DNA from: Paraburkholderia lacunae
GTDB taxonomy: Bacteria; Pseudomonadota; Gammaproteobacteria; Burkholderiales; Burkholderiaceae
Assembly (NCBI RefSeq): GCF_003353175.1
Contig: NZ_QHKS01000021.1
Coordinates: 84,274 to 148,273 of the forward strand
Direction of reading: 5' to 3'
Length of the DNA stretch: 64,000 nucleotides
Position numbers and translations under genes: made by a program. Below, piece after piece: positions 15,973 to 24,026 of the stretch (its first letter is position 1; each line of letters starts with the position of its first letter). The notes below the pieces were generated by a model. The model saw only the letters and a list, made by a program, of their open reading frames with translations, made no database searches and had not been told where the DNA came from.

Positions 15973-17028
15973 TTACGTCCGATCTGACGTTTGAGGCTCG
16001 GTTTGCTCAGTACGCAGCAGGTGTTCGACAACACGGCGCATGCGCACCGGCGCAGCATCGACCGATAACAAGGTCGGCTTCATCGACCAGAAATCGGCAT
16101 TTCCGAGCGCGGCTTGCTGGGCGTCGAGCATCACCTTGTCTTGTTCGAGAAATGCGAAGCGCCGCATCTCCGCATACCTGGCCTTTTCACTCTCATTCAG
16201 TTGGGTGCTCAACGGTAGCGCTGCAGCAAAAAAATAGTGCGTTGTCCGGTCGGTCTCCGGCGTCAGAATATGCTGGCCGTACCACCATCCATGATCATCC
16301 CGCTCCTGGCGTTCCGGAGCATGAACGCCGCCATCGAACCAGAAGTAGCTCGGCGCCGACCATTGAATCTCGGTCCACATGGCGACAGGTTGCTGATCGC
16401 GCCGGTAGAGCAAATCGAAAATCTTGGGCACGCTGCTCTTCGGCGTCCAACGGCGGCAGATAATTTTGCCGTCCTCCTCACGGACTAGTTGATTCGAGCT
16501 GACTTGATCTCGACTACCCAGCAAACCGTCGTGCAAATACGTGAGGTGGCTTAGGTCCAGCAGATTGTCAGCCATCAGCAAATAGTTCGCGCAGATATGG
16601 AGATAGCCACCGGTGACCACTTGATAATCCGATTTCGCGTCGATCAGGCGGTAGTCCGGAATCCGGGCTGGATCGGCAGGCCATTCCCCCATCCAGACCC
16701 ATACGAGATCGTGCCGTTCATGCACCGGATAAGAACGAACGTGTATTGCTTGTGGAATTCTGCCGTCTCCATGAGGATTCTTCACGCACCGGCCTGAACA
16801 GTCGAAACGCAATCCATGATAGCCACACTCGATGTCGTCGCCTTGCAAGGTGCCGAGATGTAGCGGGACGAAGCGATGTGGGCACCGGTCGAGCAGCGCC
16901 GCTACGGAACCGTCTTTCTTGCGATAAAACACGATCTGTTCATTGAGCAACGTTCGATGAAACATCTCGCCGGCGCGGATGTCAGCGCTCCAGCACGCCG
17001 CGTACCACGCATTCCTGATGAATGCCAT
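15973..17028 (-). CDS. Rieske non-heme iron oxygenase, VanA-like
   Basis: 351 residues, the size of vanillate O-demethylase-type monocomponent oxygenases. The Rieske cluster ligands are Cys49-x-His51 and Cys68-x2-His71 (CPHRF, CGYHGL); the mononuclear iron motif is NLLDLSHLTYLH with Asp158, His161 and His166. It would need a reductase; a VanB-type reductase is encoded at 19365 on the other strand. The start at MAFIRNAWYAA is the conserved family N-terminus; the open frame reads further upstream into the nitroreductase gene. It is the third gene of the HDO-nitroreductase-Rieske-CMD set. Demethylation or hydroxylation of an aromatic ether or acid is the likely chemistry; the substrate is not known. 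Confidence 0.9.
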   Translation of the reverse strand: MAFIRNAWYAACWSADIRAGEMFHRTLLNEQIVFYRKKDGSVAALLDRCPHRFVPLHLGTLQGDDIECGYHGLRFDCSGRCVKNPHGDGRIPQAIHVRSYPVHERHDLVWVWMGEWPADPARIPDYRLIDAKSDYQVVTGGYLHICANYLLMADNLLDLSHLTYLHDGLLGSRDQVSSNQLVREEDGKIICRRWTPKSSVPKIFDLLYRRDQQPVAMWTEIQWSAPSYFWFDGGVHAPERQERDDHGWWYGQHILTPETDRTTHYFFAAALPLSTQLNESEKARYAEMRRFAFLEQDKVMLDAQQAALGNADFWSMKPTLLSVDAAPVRMRRVVEHLLRTEQTEPQTSDRT

Positions 17029-17059
17029 TTTGGGACTCCGGATAGGCACGGCGCATTGC

Positions 17060-17662
17060 TTACCGCGCTGTTTGCGACGGGTTGAAAAATACTCTGTCAA
17101 TGGGGAAGTCTCGCGCCGCGCCCTCTGGTTCTGCGCGCGTACCGATGTAAATAAAGCCCACGATCTCGTCGTCACTTCCAATACCCAGCGATTCGCGAAC
17201 AATCCCGCTGGTCGCCCACACACCGGTTTTCCATATTGCAGCGAGTCCGACCAGATGAACCGCCAGGGTGATTAACTGGCAGGAAGCAGCAGCCGAGAAT
17301 ATCTGGTCACGAAACGGTATGTTGCACTCGCGTCGCATTGTCGAGACGCAAATGATGAGGGGAGCTCGAAACGGTGCATTCCTGGCTTTTTCACACTGGC
17401 GTGAATCCCCACCATTGGCAACGGCGTGCCGAACAAACGCGTCTGCTAATTGCCCCCTCCCTGGCCCAGTAAAAAGGCGAAATTCCCACGGCCTAAGATG
17501 ACCGTGATCATTCCCGCTTGTCGCTGCACGAAGGATCATGTCGAGCGCTTCTTGAGTGACGGGAATGTCATGGAACTCCTTGCAGGAGTGGCGCCGAAAT
17601 ATATCGTCCATCGTAAAAAATTTCATGAGAGCCATCAGACCAATAGGAGTGGCGGGGGACAT
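17060..17662 (-). CDS. nitroreductase-family flavoprotein (YdjA-like)
   Basis: Up to 200 residues; nitroreductase fold with FMN-binding basic residues near the N-terminus (RRHSCKEF), the PWEFRLFTG segment and the C-terminal GFIYIGT strand with the FMN-proximal GLAAIWKTG stretch. Length and the short lid resemble YdjA-type small nitroreductases, which reduce nitro groups, quinones or small aldehydes. The start is uncertain: MSPATPIGL at 17662 or MALMKFF at 17635; neither has a clear ribosome site. It begins 20 bases after the HDO gene and ends 31 before the Rieske gene, so it is co-transcribed. Local base composition is lower in GC than the surroundings. Confidence 0.85.
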   Translation of the reverse strand: MSPATPIGLMALMKFFTMDDIFRRHSCKEFHDIPVTQEALDMILRAATSGNDHGHLRPWEFRLFTGPGRGQLADAFVRHAVANGGDSRQCEKARNAPFRAPLIICVSTMRRECNIPFRDQIFSAAASCQLITLAVHLVGLAAIWKTGVWATSGIVRESLGIGSDDEIVGFIYIGTRAEPEGAARDFPIDRVFFNPSQTAR

Positions 17663-17682
17663 CGCCGATTATATTTTTGAAT

Positions 17683-18366
17683 TTAATTAATAGTGTCGTT
17701 GTAAAGACCGATATAAGTGTTTGAAAATAATCTGCTGCCGAACTGGACGCCATCCTTGATCAGGGACCTGGACCGAGCATCGTTCCAGTCGTGATTGACA
17801 ACCTTCAGGAAATCCTCAGCATGCTCCATGTCCAGTTTTCGATGAAGACCGTAGTGGGTGATGCGATCTGCGGAAAGCCATCCTTGATCGACAATGGATT
17901 GAAAAATCATTGTCGAGACGTCTACAAACGTTCGCTCGATTCCGGCGAACGTGGCGGCGGAAAACCGGTAGTCTTCGAAAGAGGAGACGCTGCGGAGCGT
18001 CTCGTTGAAGATTCTCGCGGTGTGTGATGGTTGACTCAAGTCGATTTGCGACGAATCCCCGCCAAGACGATCTATCAGGGTAAGGATCGTCCTGCCGTGT
18101 ACGTGCTCCATCACACCTCTGCCATGTTCTTCCCAAAGATTACCAACGAGGGCGACGCGCGGTCCAGGATCCGGGACGCTGGCAATGACTTGTGCCATAG
18201 GGCGGCTGAAGAAGTGAACCATCGGCGCAAATTCGATTTGGCTCTTGAGGAATTGCTGCTTGGACATCTGGCCGGAACAAAGCGCATGGAAATAGGGGTT
18301 TTGTGGAAGATTTAATTCTGCAATACACGATTCCAGGTGGCTTTTCAGATCGACATGAAGGGACAT
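17683..18366 (-). CDS. heme-oxygenase-like diiron oxidase/oxygenase (TenA/PqqC/CADD-like)
   Basis: 227 residues, all-helical. Candidate metal ligands are in the order expected for heme-oxygenase-like diiron oxidases: Glu80 and His88 (LWEEHG ... EHVH), Glu144 (AGIERTF), then His175-x3-Asp179-x2-His182 (HRKLDMEH). Relatives include UndA, BesC and CADD, which cleave C-C bonds, hydroxylate or fragment amino or fatty acids. TenA thiaminases lack this ligand set. The start at 18366 is fixed by AAGGAG seven bases upstream. It is the first gene of a four-gene operon; gene and upstream DNA are AT-rich, suggesting transfer. The reaction is unknown. Confidence 0.8.
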   Translation of the reverse strand: MSLHVDLKSHLESCIAELNLPQNPYFHALCSGQMSKQQFLKSQIEFAPMVHFFSRPMAQVIASVPDPGPRVALVGNLWEEHGRGVMEHVHGRTILTLIDRLGGDSSQIDLSQPSHTARIFNETLRSVSSFEDYRFSAATFAGIERTFVDVSTMIFQSIVDQGWLSADRITHYGLHRKLDMEHAEDFLKVVNHDWNDARSRSLIKDGVQFGSRLFSNTYIGLYNDTIN

Positions 18367-18525
18367 ACGATTCTCCTTTGGAGACTTCTTCATTCATGAT
18401 GCATGCCCAATCAGCGGGCGCAAGATATATATGACCAAGCATGATAATAATAGGAATACCTCGATAGTTGTTGAGCATAATATCTAGATTAGCCGCTCTC
18501 TTAAATAAATCTCCATTAATTTTTG

Positions 18526-18570
18526 AAATAATGCAATCCAATTAATTTGGAAAATAATGCAATCCAATTA
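18526..18570. repeat. 19-bp direct repeat, period 26
   Basis: AAATAATGCAATCCAATTA occurs at 18526-18544 and again at 18552-18570. The two copies are identical and lie 160-205 bp upstream of the HDO operon in AT-rich DNA. They could be tandem regulator sites. The rest of 18367-18600 is AT-rich and shows no gene. Confidence 0.7.
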
Positions 18571-18751
18571 TTTTTAGGCTATTTTAAAATTTGAACCGGT
18601 CTTTTGATTTGTGGGAATGAAGGCAGTCGCAAGATAGTTAAATGTTTAATGGCAGGCGAAAAAACCCTCCATCGCACGATCCGTTCGTCAGCACGATGGC
18701 GTCGTTTGCGACGTCGCAGTCGGCTTCTTCGCTCGGCCGCCGGAAGAGGGT

Positions 18752-18949
18752 CTAATCGACGTCGGTATCGACCTGCTGTGGCTTCGTTCGCGCAAAATGC
18801 ATGCGGCCGAGCAGGCGTTTCTCGACGGCATGGAGCGCACGATGCAACGTTCCGCGCAGCCCGAGCGGCTCCCACCACGTTGAAATCTGCACCGCGAGGC
18901 TCACCAGTACCGCTGAAGCGCCTATCGTCTCCAGAACGCTCGACCACAC
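18752..18949 (-). pseudogene. possible membrane-protein remnant
   Basis: 65 codons beginning MWSSVLETIGASAVLVSLAV, one hydrophobic helix followed by a basic tail ending in DTDVD. There is no ribosome site and no family I recognise. It may be the end of a lost membrane-protein gene, in line with the TSUP remnant next to it. Confidence 0.25.
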
Positions 18950-19014
18950 GATAAAGCCCTCCGTTCGTTGTCCGCCACGTCAGTGTCAAACGCTCAGTGT
19001 CAAACGCCCGGTTC

Positions 19015-19158
19015 TTAAACGAACACGCGCACCCGTAACTGAATTCCCAGACCCAGCAAACAGACAAAGAACCCGCGGCGAAAGCTCGCCGCGCTGATGC
19101 ACCCACGCACCCGTTGCCCGATCCACGTCCCGATCAGGGCGGGCAGCGCGTTGCGGGA
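19015..19158 (-). pseudogene. TSUP (TauE/SafE) permease, C-terminal remnant
   Basis: About 47 codons ending at a TAA read RNALPALIGTWIGQRVRG, then ISAASFRRGFFVCLLGLGIQ. The last segment is the typical final helix of TauE/SafE-family permeases (~250-270 residues). Nothing upstream continues the frame. The remnant suggests a deletion or insertion event at the right side of the HDO operon block. The remaining DNA up to 19364 shows no gene. Confidence 0.6.
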
Positions 19159-19364
19159 CTGCGTGGGCAAACGTGCGCTTCCGTCTGGCCGGGCCTTGCA
19201 CTTCCGTACCCGCGTGCGAAGCCCACAATATCAATGCAGTTTATTTCACAGCCTATTTTTAATCGATTTGCCTGATTCGACTCCGGTTCTTATCCTTGAT
19301 GCACAACCGTATGCGGCCTGCTGCGTACGTCGTCCGCTCTGCTCATTCTTTTGCCGGCAAGATC

Positions 19365-20342
19365 ATGGAAAGAACCACCTTCAACGTTCGCGTCGACGCC
19401 GTACGCGACGAAGCGCACGGCGTGCGCTCATTCAGCGTGTCGCGTCTGGACGGCAACCCGTTCGACCAGTACGAACCCGGCGCGCATATCGACGTCACCG
19501 GTCCCTCGGGCGTCACGCGCCAATATTCGCTGTGCGGCGATCCGGATCAGCGTGACACGCACCGGTTCGCCGTCAAGCGCGAAGACGCGTCGCGGGGCGG
19601 CTCGCGCTCGCTGCATGACGACGTCACGGTAGGCAGTGAATTGACGATTGGCGCGCCGCGCAATCTGTTCCAGCTCGCACCGGATGCGGGCGAACACGTA
19701 TTGATCGCTGCGGGCATCGGCGTGACGCCGCTTCTCAGCATGGCGTACCGGCTGCTCAAGCAGAAGCAGCGCTTCGTCTTGCACTATTTCGCGCGCAGCG
19801 CGGAACATGCAGCGTTCCTGCCGCAGCTCTCACGCGCGCCGTTCAGCGATCATGTGAGGTTTCATTACGGCGTCGAGCGCGCGCAACTGGATACGGCGCT
19901 GGCCGAATGCGTCGCCACCGCGCGCGAAGGCACGCACATCTACACCTGTGGTCCCGCGCCTTTCATGGAGCGCGTGGTGGCGATCGGCGAAACGCGCGTT
20001 GCGTCCGACGCGATTCACCTCGAACGCTTCGCCGCCGAGCCTTCGTCCGCGACCACCGGCGCAGCCGGCACGCTCGACGCATTCGACGTGCGGATCGCCA
20101 GCAGCGGCGCAACCGTGCGCGTCGACCGACACACGACGATCGTCGCGGCGCTCGCGTCGATCGGCATCGAAGTTGATACGTCGTGCGGCGAAGGCGTGTG
20201 CGGCACCTGCATGGTGGACGTGGTGAGTGGCACGCCCGAGCATCGCGACCACTGCCTGAGCAAAGCCGAACGGGCGAGCGGCAAGGTGATCTGCTGCTGC
20301 GTCTCGCGCGCCGCTTCGCCGTTGCTGGTGCTGGATCTTTAA
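19365..20342 (+). CDS. iacF: PDR/VanB-family oxidoreductase, probable reductase of the IacCD oxygenase
   Basis: 325 residues. N-terminal FMN/FAD-binding barrel with RQYSLCG (residues ~52-58), an NAD-binding domain with GIGVTPLLSM near 117-126 and YTCGPAPFME near 193, and a C-terminal plant-type [2Fe-2S] domain with Cys274, Cys279, Cys282 and Cys312. This is the single-chain reductase type that feeds Rieske oxygenases. IacF of known indole-3-acetate clusters is of this type, and all other iac genes lie within 13 kb, so iacF is a reasonable call. It could instead serve the VanA-like oxygenase at 15973, or both. The start is the ATG of MERTTFNVRV; upstream residues are not conserved-looking. Confidence 0.75.
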   Translation: MERTTFNVRVDAVRDEAHGVRSFSVSRLDGNPFDQYEPGAHIDVTGPSGVTRQYSLCGDPDQRDTHRFAVKREDASRGGSRSLHDDVTVGSELTIGAPRNLFQLAPDAGEHVLIAAGIGVTPLLSMAYRLLKQKQRFVLHYFARSAEHAAFLPQLSRAPFSDHVRFHYGVERAQLDTALAECVATAREGTHIYTCGPAPFMERVVAIGETRVASDAIHLERFAAEPSSATTGAAGTLDAFDVRIASSGATVRVDRHTTIVAALASIGIEVDTSCGEGVCGTCMVDVVSGTPEHRDHCLSKAERASGKVICCCVSRAASPLLVLDL

Positions 20343-20404
20343 TTCAACCGGCTGCGCGCAGGTGCTGCGAATGCAGCAGCCGCAGCACTTGCCTCTTTCG
20401 TCTC

Positions 20405-20695
20405 TTACCGGTCGTCGTCGCGAATCGACGATGCGTGCCGGCACAGCGCGCGCACTTCGATATCCATATACGGGAACAGCGGCAACTGGCTCAGCACGTC
20501 GTGCAAATGCGCCGGGCTATCGACGTCGAATACGCTGATATTCGCGTAGCGCCCGGCGATGCGCCAAAGGTGCCGCCACACGCCGTCCTGTTGCAGCTTT
20601 TGCGACATCGCCTTCTCATCGGCCTTCAGGCGCGCGGCGCGTTCGGCGTCCATGTCGGGCGGCAGATTGACGGTCATCTCAACGTGAAACAGCAT
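20405..20695 (-). CDS. catC: muconolactone delta-isomerase
   Basis: 96 residues, standard CatC length, beginning MLFHVEMTVNLPPDMD and containing WRIAGRYANISVFDV and LPLFPYMDIEVRAL. It converts muconolactone to 3-oxoadipate enol-lactone in the catechol branch of the beta-ketoadipate pathway. It is the last gene of the minus-strand catB-catA-catC set, 120 bases after catA. The enol-lactone hydrolase (pcaD) and later steps are not in the window. Confidence 0.95.
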   Translation of the reverse strand: MLFHVEMTVNLPPDMDAERAARLKADEKAMSQKLQQDGVWRHLWRIAGRYANISVFDVDSPAHLHDVLSQLPLFPYMDIEVRALCRHASSIRDDDR

Positions 20696-20815
20696 GTTGA
20701 CTCTCTCCTCTTCAGATCAATGATCGATGACAGAAGACCCCGGCTGTCCGGCAAACCATGCCGGGAAGCCGGGGTCGACAAGTTCAGGCGGTACTTACAG
20801 TTCGACTGGTGCAGC

Positions 20816-21724
20816 TCAGGCTTCGGCGCGCACGCGTTCCACTTCCGCGCCCGGCAGGTTGTCGCGCTCCCTGAACAGCGTGAAGTCGAAATCGATCAGC
20901 GCGAAGTTGCCTTCCACCCCGTACGGTTTGCCTTCCGCGCCTTCAGCCTGCTTGAGGGACGGCACGAGGCCGTCGCGCGTGGCGAATGCGAAGTCGTCCC
21001 ACAGATACGGATCGCCGTCGATATTGATCTGCGTGGTCAGCCTGCGAAAACCCGGCGCTGAAACGAAGAAGTGGATATGCGCCGGACGATGTCCGTGACG
21101 GCCGAGTTGATCGAGCAGCAGTTGCGTCTGGCCTTGCGGCGGCACGCTATAGCCGACCGGTACCACGCTGCGGAAGCTGTACTTGCCTTCGGCATCCGTG
21201 CGGATCGAGCGGCGCAGATTGAACGCCGGCTGCGATTTGTCGAAGTACGAGTAATTGCCGAGATGGTTCGCGTGCCAGACTTCGACGAGCGCATGGGCGA
21301 GCGGCTTGCCGTCTTCGCCGAGCACCTGGCCGCGCATCACCAGCGTCTGGCCGGGATCGGTGCCGTCGTCGAGGCGCGCATGGCCTTCCGAGAGCGGTGC
21401 GCCGGCCACATATAGCGGCCCTTCGATGGTGCGCGGCGTGCCGCCTTCGATACCGGCCTTCGCTTCCGCTTCATCGAGACGCAGGTCGAGAAAATGCTCG
21501 AAGCCGAGGCCCGCGGCCAGCAGGCCCAATTCGCCGCTCTTGCCCGCTTCGCCGAGATAGTTCAGCGCGGTCCAGAACTCATCGGGCTGCACGTCGAGAT
21601 CCTCGATCGTATAGAACAGATCGCGGACGATGCGGTTGACGATCTCCTTGGTGCGCGGATTGCCTTCACGGGTGGCGCTGTCGTTGATCTTTTGCAGCAG
21701 CGCGTCGATGACTTGCCTGTTCAT
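20816..21724 (-). CDS. catA: catechol 1,2-dioxygenase
   Basis: 302 residues, intradiol dioxygenase. An N-terminal helical dimerisation domain (~1-100) is followed by the beta-sandwich with the Fe(III) ligands: Tyr of PLYVAGAP, Tyr of VPVGY, and the two His of HGHRPAHIHF. It opens catechol to cis,cis-muconate. The start MNRQVIDALLQKI has GGAGA upstream (leader between catB and catA is 47 bases). It lies downstream of catB and should accept the catechol produced by the iac enzymes. Substituted-catechol specificity cannot be judged by eye. Confidence 0.95.
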   Translation of the reverse strand: MNRQVIDALLQKINDSATREGNPRTKEIVNRIVRDLFYTIEDLDVQPDEFWTALNYLGEAGKSGELGLLAAGLGFEHFLDLRLDEAEAKAGIEGGTPRTIEGPLYVAGAPLSEGHARLDDGTDPGQTLVMRGQVLGEDGKPLAHALVEVWHANHLGNYSYFDKSQPAFNLRRSIRTDAEGKYSFRSVVPVGYSVPPQGQTQLLLDQLGRHGHRPAHIHFFVSAPGFRRLTTQINIDGDPYLWDDFAFATRDGLVPSLKQAEGAEGKPYGVEGNFALIDFDFTLFRERDNLPGAEVERVRAEA

Positions 21725-21771
21725 GGGGTATCTCCTTCGTTTAATGTTTTTGACGGCGAGCGTGTGAGCCG

Positions 21772-22929
21772 TCAGTTCATGGCGACGCTTGCGCCCTTGC
21801 GCGTATCGCGTCGCAGGCGGTCGATCCTGTTCCAGTCGAGCTCGATGCCAAGGCCCGGACCTTGTGGAAGATGCAAGGAAAAATTCTCGTAGCGCAGCGG
21901 CTCGGTGAGGATTTCTTCGGTCAGCAGCAACGGGCCGAACAACTCGGTACCCCATTTCAGCTCGCCGAAAGTGCTGAAGAGCTGCGCCGATGCGATCGTG
22001 CCCACCGCGCCTTCGAGCATCGTGCCGCCGTACAGGTCGATATGCGCGGCCGAGGCGATCGCCGCCACCTGCGCCGCGCCGCTCAGGCCGCCCGATTGCG
22101 CGATCTTCACGGCGAACACATCGGCGGCACGCGTGCCGGCGAGCGCGAATGCATCGGCCGGGCCGTGCAGCGCTTCGTCGGCCATGATCGGCACCTGCGC
22201 GAGATCCGTCAGACGTTTGAGACCGGCGCGATTGTCCGCGGCGATCGGCTGTTCGATCAGCGCCACGCCCGCGTCGGCAAAACGCCTCGCGGCCCAGATC
22301 GTTTCGGATTCGGTCCATGCCTGATTCACGTCGACCCGCACTTCGCCGCGGCCGTCCAGCGCATTGTTGATCGCCACGACGTGCGCGACGTCGTCGGCGA
22401 CGGCGCGCGTGCCGATCTTCAGCTTGAACACACGATGCCGCTTCGCTTCGAATACGCGCTCGGCCTCGTCGATGTCGCGCTGCGTATCGCCGCTCGCGAG
22501 CGTCCAGGCGACCTCCACCGAATCGCGCACGCGGCCGCCGAACAACTCGGACAACGGCACGCCGAGGCGCCGTGCCTGGGCATCGAACAACGCGGTCTCC
22601 ACCGCCGATCTGGCAAAGCGGTTGCCCTGAAACAGTCCACGCAGCTTCGCCATCGCGGCGCCTGGACGGGTAGCGTCCAGCTCTTTCAACAACGGCGCGA
22701 AGTAGGTATCGATGTTGACCTTGATGCTTTCCGGGCTCTCTTCGCCGTAAGCGAGCCCGCCGATGGTGGTGCCCTCGCCCACGCCGACCACGCCGTCGTC
22801 GCAGCGAATGCGCACCAGCACGAGCGTCTGGCAGTTCATCGTTGCGACCGAGAGCCGGTGTGGACGAATCGTCGGCACGTCGACGAGGATCGTTTCCACG
22901 CTCTCGATCTTCACGGGTGTTGCTATCAT
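21772..22929 (-). CDS. catB: muconate cycloisomerase
   Basis: 385 residues, enolase superfamily, muconate-lactonizing subgroup. It shows the catalytic KLKIG lysine segment (~170), metal ligands in VDVNQAW, IEQP and MADEAL, and the second lysine region VFAVKIAQSGG. It converts cis,cis-muconate to muconolactone. GGAGGG lies six bases before the ATG. It is the first gene of catBAC and diverges from catR across 104 bases that hold a LysR-type binding site. Confidence 0.95.
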   Translation of the reverse strand: MIATPVKIESVETILVDVPTIRPHRLSVATMNCQTLVLVRIRCDDGVVGVGEGTTIGGLAYGEESPESIKVNIDTYFAPLLKELDATRPGAAMAKLRGLFQGNRFARSAVETALFDAQARRLGVPLSELFGGRVRDSVEVAWTLASGDTQRDIDEAERVFEAKRHRVFKLKIGTRAVADDVAHVVAINNALDGRGEVRVDVNQAWTESETIWAARRFADAGVALIEQPIAADNRAGLKRLTDLAQVPIMADEALHGPADAFALAGTRAADVFAVKIAQSGGLSGAAQVAAIASAAHIDLYGGTMLEGAVGTIASAQLFSTFGELKWGTELFGPLLLTEEILTEPLRYENFSLHLPQGPGLGIELDWNRIDRLRRDTRKGASVAMN

Positions 22930-23016
22930 TCGTTGCCCTCCTGTGCTGCTTTCCTGAGAGCACCCATATTAGAAACAAACCCGCGAAGCAGTCCAACACC
23001 GATTCCGACTACTTCC

Positions 23017-23031
23017 ATACCTTAGGGGTAT
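23017..23031. promoter_or_regulatory. CatR-type binding site between catB and catR
   Basis: ATACC-TTAGG-GGTAT: perfect 5-bp arms and a T-N11-A core, the form used by LysR regulators and close to known CatR/CatM sites (ACC...GGTAT). It ends two bases before the catR start codon and is ~90 bases from catB, so CatR bound here could repress itself and activate catB. Confidence 0.7.
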
Positions 23032-23033
23032 GC

Positions 23034-23921
23034 ATGGAACTTCGCCAACTCCGCTACTTCGTCGCCGTCGCGGAAGAAATGAACATCACGCGGGCCGCCC
23101 AGCGGCTGCATATGACGCAGCCGCCGCTCAGCCGCCAGATTCAGCAGATCGAGGAAAGCATCGGCCTGGCGCTGTTCGAACGCGGCGCACGGCCGCTGCG
23201 TCTGACCGAAGCGGGCCGCATCTTCTACGCGCAGGCAAGGCGTCTGATCGACGAAGCCGACGAACTCGCGCCGCTCACGCGGCGTCTCGCGCAACTGGCC
23301 GAGCGCATCGTGATCGGCTTCGTGTCGTCGACGCTATATGGCGCGCTGCCGGCGGTGATCCGCGCGTTTCGCGAGGCCGCGCCGCATATCGAGTTGTCGC
23401 TGATTGAAATGTTTACGCTCGAGCAATTGGGCGCGCTCAAGGGCGGCCGTATCGACGTGGGCTTCGGCCGTCTGCGTTTCGACGATGCACAGCTGGCGCG
23501 CGAGGTGCTGGTCGAAGAACGGATGATTGCCGCGCTGCCGCAAGACCATCCGCTCGCGCGGCAGAAGAAGGCGCTGACGCTCGCGGCGCTCGCGCAGGAG
23601 ACGCTGATCGTTTATCCGAGCACGCCGCGGCCGAGCTATGCGGACCAGCAACTCTCGGCGATGCGCGATCACGCGCTGGAGCCGAAGGCGATTCACGAAG
23701 TGCGGGAGTTGCAGACCGCGCTCGGCCTGGTCGCCGCGCAGGTCGGTGTGTGTCTCGTGCCGGAAAGCGTGGAAGGTCTGCGCGCGCATGGCGTGGTGTA
23801 CCGGCCGATTCCGGGCGCCAATGTGGCGTCGCCGATCATCATGAGCCGGCGCTTGCAGGACGAATCGCCGACGACGGCGCTGCTTTGTTCGCTGGCGCGC
23901 GAACTGTTCAAACGGGCTTGA
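23034..23921 (+). CDS. catR: LysR-family regulator of catechol degradation
   Basis: 295 residues. It has an N-terminal winged helix (MELRQLRYFVAVAEEMNITRA, with the QPPLSRQIQQIEE recognition helix ~29-42) and a C-terminal effector domain. CatR, BenM and CatM share exactly this N-terminus. In these relatives muconate is the inducer. It is divergent from catB with an LTTR palindrome between them. The longer open frame upstream is ignored because it would run through the operator and catB promoter. Confidence 0.92.
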   Translation: MELRQLRYFVAVAEEMNITRAAQRLHMTQPPLSRQIQQIEESIGLALFERGARPLRLTEAGRIFYAQARRLIDEADELAPLTRRLAQLAERIVIGFVSSTLYGALPAVIRAFREAAPHIELSLIEMFTLEQLGALKGGRIDVGFGRLRFDDAQLAREVLVEERMIAALPQDHPLARQKKALTLAALAQETLIVYPSTPRPSYADQQLSAMRDHALEPKAIHEVRELQTALGLVAAQVGVCLVPESVEGLRAHGVVYRPIPGANVASPIIMSRRLQDESPTTALLCSLARELFKRA

Positions 23922-24026
23922 AGCGGGCTTGAAACGACCCGGAAGCGGACCCAGCGGCGGCCGTGAAGCGCAGGCCCGAAACGCTGAACTGAAACGCTGA
24001 ACCGAAGCGCCCCGCCGCCCTTCTTT

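Noticed and set aside
18579..19106. 175-codon minus-strand frame upstream of the HDO operon
   Set aside because: Composition is Arg/Ala-rich without domain or ribosome site, and the TSUP remnant is readable in a different frame of the same DNA.
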